This document shows positions 61,188-64,000 of a stretch of 64,000 nt of DNA, in pieces; the stretch's first letter is position 1, and every line of letters starts with the position of its first letter. The translations under genes and the position numbers were made by a program. This DNA is from an uncultured SAR116 cluster alpha proteobacterium (lineage in GTDB: Bacteria > Pseudomonadota > Alphaproteobacteria > Puniceispirillales > Marisalimonadaceae): positions 1 through 64,000 of the forward strand of contig CABYBQ010000004.1 in the NCBI GenBank assembly GCA_902517275.1, read 5' to 3'. The notes below the pieces were generated by a model that searched no databases, was not told the origin of the DNA, and worked only from the letters and a program-made list of their open reading frames with translations.

Positions 61188-61395
61188 ACATTGAAAGAGT
61201 TGAAAGCTTCATCAGGCAACATTTTGCACATTTTCTAACAAATTTTTAGTTGATTGTAGAGGTCATTAATCACGAAATTATTTATATTCTACATTCACTT
61301 TATGAAAATTATTATTAATTTTTTTGGAAAAAATCCTTGTCTAAAAAATAATAAGGTTGTTTCATTTAATTTTATTAAAGTGTTAATAACGAAAT

Positions 61396-63558
61396 TTGAG
61401 AAATCTAACAATGCCAACGAAATTATCTGTAGATGATACAATAAGAAAAGCAAAAACATTTGCAAAAAAGGGTAACATTACAGAAGCTCAAAATTTATAT
61501 CACGCAATACTATCAAATTTTCCTAATAATGACAGAGCGCGGCAAGGGCTAGCTAACTTAAATATTCATAAAAAAATAAATTCTAATCAAAAGCAACTTA
61601 ATCAAGAGGTAAATCACTTAGTAAATCTCTTTAACCAAGGGCAAATTATAGAAGTAGCAAGGTATGCAGAAACTCTTTTAAAACAATATCCTGAAGAGTT
61701 TATTATTTGGAATATTCTTGGGGGAGCATATGCAACCTTAAAAAAGTTTGATCAAGCCCTAAAAGCCCTAAAAAAAGTAATAGAATTAAACCCAAATTAT
61801 GTTGATGCTTATTATAATATTGGGGTATTGCTTAATGATCAAGGTAAAATTGATGACGCTATAGAAGCTTATCAAAAATGCATTTCGCTTTTCCCTAACT
61901 ACCCTGATACCTACGTCAATATGGGCCTTGGACTTAAATCGCAAGGTAAGCTTGAAAAGGCTATTGAAGCATTTATCACAGCGTTATCAATTAAACCTGA
62001 TCATCCTGAAGCCTATTTCAACATAGGCGTTAGTCTCAAAGGAGTATTTTTTAAAAAACCAAATCCACGCCTCCAAAAAATTATGACTTCTTTGCTTGAT
62101 AAGAAAACATATGTGAGACCAAAAGATATTAGTAAAGCTGCTGTAAGCCTGTTGAAGTTTGACCCAAAATTAAATAAATATCTAGAACCTCAAAATATGG
62201 CTGGTGGAGATTTTAAATCTTTGGAGGTCATTAAAGATTTATCTAAGCTCCCTTTATTACTAAAGTTAATGAGTGTTTGTCCTATTGATGATTTAAATCT
62301 TGAAAATCTATTAGAGAAACTTAGAGCTAAATTGCTTATGTCTATTTCAGAGCTTTCTAATACTTCAGAGTTGTTAAATTTTCAATCAGCTTTAGCTCTG
62401 CAATGTTTTACTAATGAGTATATATACAACGAGAGCGATGATGAAAAAAAAGCTATTGATAAACTAGAGGATTTAGTAAAAAAAATGCTCAAACAAGACG
62501 AGAAGCCAAGTTCGCAAATAATTTTATGTTTGGCATCTTACAAGTCTCTTAATCATTATGAATGGTCTAATTTGCTATCAGTTACAAATGAAACTAAAGA
62601 TGTTTTTACAAGGCAAATTTTTGAACCGAATACCGAACTGAATTTAAGAAAAAAAATACCTTTATTAGAAAATATCACCGACAAAACATCCTCAAAGGTG
62701 AGAGATCAATATGAAGTAAGTCCATATCCAAGATGGGTAAATTTGAAATTAGGGTTAAATCCCTCATCTATTTCTAAAATAATTTCTGATATTAAAATTA
62801 AGATATTTGATAACAAAATTAAAGGTGTAAAATTTCCAGAAATCTTAATTGCTGGTTGTGGTACAGGTCAACACTCAATAGGAACGGCAACAAGATTTAA
62901 AGACTCCAAAGTTTTAGCTGTTGATCTCAGTTTATCTAGCCTTAGTTATGCTAAACGCAAAACTGAAGAGCTAAACATTCAAAACATTGATTATATGCAG
63001 GCTGATATTTTGGACTTACTAAAACTCGACAGAAAATTTGATATAGTAGAAAGTGCCGGGGTAATACATCATATGGAGGACCCTTTTGTCGCTTGGAGTA
63101 TATTAAAAGATTGTCTTAGATCAGGTGGTTTAATGAGGATTGCACTTTATAGTAAATTAGCGAGAGAACATATCTTAGAAATGAGGAAAGAAATAAGTAA
63201 TAAAGGTCTGGGATCAAGTGATACTGAAATGAAATCTTTCAGAAATATGCTTATCAAATCAGAAAAAAATCATCATAAGTTGATACTAAACTCACCTGAT
63301 ATATTTAGTTTGAGTACTCTAAAAGATCTTCTTTTCCACGTGCAAGAGCATCGTTTCACTATAACACAAATACAAGAGTGCCTATTTGATTTAGGACTGC
63401 AATTCTGTGGTTTTGAATCAGATACAATACTTTCGCATTTCAAACTTACATATGCCGAGGAGGGGGATCTTTATAATTTAGATAAATGGCAAACATACGA
63501 AGAAGCCAATCCAAGAGCATTTTCAAGAATGTATCAATTCTGGTGTCAAAAAATATAA
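61396..63558 (+). CDS. TPR-repeat protein with C-terminal class I methyltransferase domain
   Basis: Several TPRs (PNYVDAYYNIGVLLNDQGKIDDAIEAYQKCISLFPNYPDTYVNMGLGLKSQGKLEKAIEAF) and ILIAGCGTGQHSIGTATRFKDSKVLAVDLSLSSLSYA...ADILDL...SAGVIHHMEDP; start may be 61411. Confidence 0.88.
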   Translation: MRNLTMPTKLSVDDTIRKAKTFAKKGNITEAQNLYHAILSNFPNNDRARQGLANLNIHKKINSNQKQLNQEVNHLVNLFNQGQIIEVARYAETLLKQYPEEFIIWNILGGAYATLKKFDQALKALKKVIELNPNYVDAYYNIGVLLNDQGKIDDAIEAYQKCISLFPNYPDTYVNMGLGLKSQGKLEKAIEAFITALSIKPDHPEAYFNIGVSLKGVFFKKPNPRLQKIMTSLLDKKTYVRPKDISKAAVSLLKFDPKLNKYLEPQNMAGGDFKSLEVIKDLSKLPLLLKLMSVCPIDDLNLENLLEKLRAKLLMSISELSNTSELLNFQSALALQCFTNEYIYNESDDEKKAIDKLEDLVKKMLKQDEKPSSQIILCLASYKSLNHYEWSNLLSVTNETKDVFTRQIFEPNTELNLRKKIPLLENITDKTSSKVRDQYEVSPYPRWVNLKLGLNPSSISKIISDIKIKIFDNKIKGVKFPEILIAGCGTGQHSIGTATRFKDSKVLAVDLSLSSLSYAKRKTEELNIQNIDYMQADILDLLKLDRKFDIVESAGVIHHMEDPFVAWSILKDCLRSGGLMRIALYSKLAREHILEMRKEISNKGLGSSDTEMKSFRNMLIKSEKNHHKLILNSPDIFSLSTLKDLLFHVQEHRFTITQIQECLFDLGLQFCGFESDTILSHFKLTYAEEGDLYNLDKWQTYEEANPRAFSRMYQFWCQKI

Positions 63559-63820
63559 CGACATTAGATTACGAAACAACAAAAAAGTTGAATTCATAAT
63601 CTAAATATCTTTAGATTTATTTACAAATCCATTTTTTGACATAATAGACACACATTATTTTTAATTAATAAAGCGTCAAATAACAAAAAAGAATGCCTGA
63701 CTTCGAAGGTAATACAAAAAGTTGGCGTCATTGATTTACTATATAGACATTGTTTTTATTGAATAAAAATCTTTTTTAAGATAGAACCGCCTCGATCATA
63801 TCTGTTTAATTTTTTAGTCT

Positions 63821-64000
63821 CTATGCTGTTGGTGGGATATAATTAACACCATTGGCTTCTTTTCTTATTTTATTTATATCAATTGTTTCCAGGACATCGG
63901 CTTGATCTATGGTATCAGCAGATTTTGCCTTTAAATTTATTGCAGCTATCTGATCGTAATTATCAGCCTCTATAAGTATCCAAAAATCATAAATACCTCG
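63821..64000 (-). CDS. C-terminal fragment of an unidentified small protein (5' end beyond window)
   Basis: Open minus frame from right edge: RGIYDFWILIEADNYDQIAAINLKAKSADTIDQADVLETIDINKIRKEANGVNYIPPTA*; ferredoxin-like/GYD-like character is only a guess. Confidence 0.5.
   Translation of the reverse strand, partial: RGIYDFWILIEADNYDQIAAINLKAKSADTIDQADVLETIDINKIRKEANGVNYIPPTA

Noticed and set aside
63559-63820. AT-rich gap near right edge considered as ncRNA or mobile-element boundary
   Set aside because: No convincing structure, direct repeats or integrase; cannot be assessed without sequence beyond the window.

Overview
A 64 kb window from a low-GC, gene-dense bacterial chromosome. Gene content (GcrA, glnB-glnA, tig-clpP-clpX-lon-hup, ETF-QO, split Mrp-like antiporter) suggests an alphaproteobacterium, probably marine; that placement is inference. 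I support about 60 protein genes, five tRNAs (His, Leu, Val, Asp, Pro), two riboswitches (cobalamin upstream of a BtuB-like receptor; TPP upstream of a ThiY-like binding protein) and three convincing terminator-like hairpins. I saw no CRISPR array, transposase, integrase, prophage or rRNA. Most of the window is housekeeping or ordinary metabolism, and I do not see a clearly undescribed defence or mobile system. The items most worth checking are: (a) a Mrp/Mbh-like operon with three ND-type antiporter subunits and a stand-alone DUF4040-like subunit; (b) a cobalamin-riboswitch leader whose 9-nt aptamer segment is perfectly complementary to a segment just before the ribosome-binding site, ahead of a TonB receptor and an uncharacterised membrane protein; (c) a TPP riboswitch sitting between thiX and thiY with no ATPase gene nearby; (d) an epimerase-like gene split at a C7 homopolymer; (e) a GAF / small alpha-beta-barrel-like / tandem cNMP-binding cluster; and (f) two unannotated small membrane ORFs.
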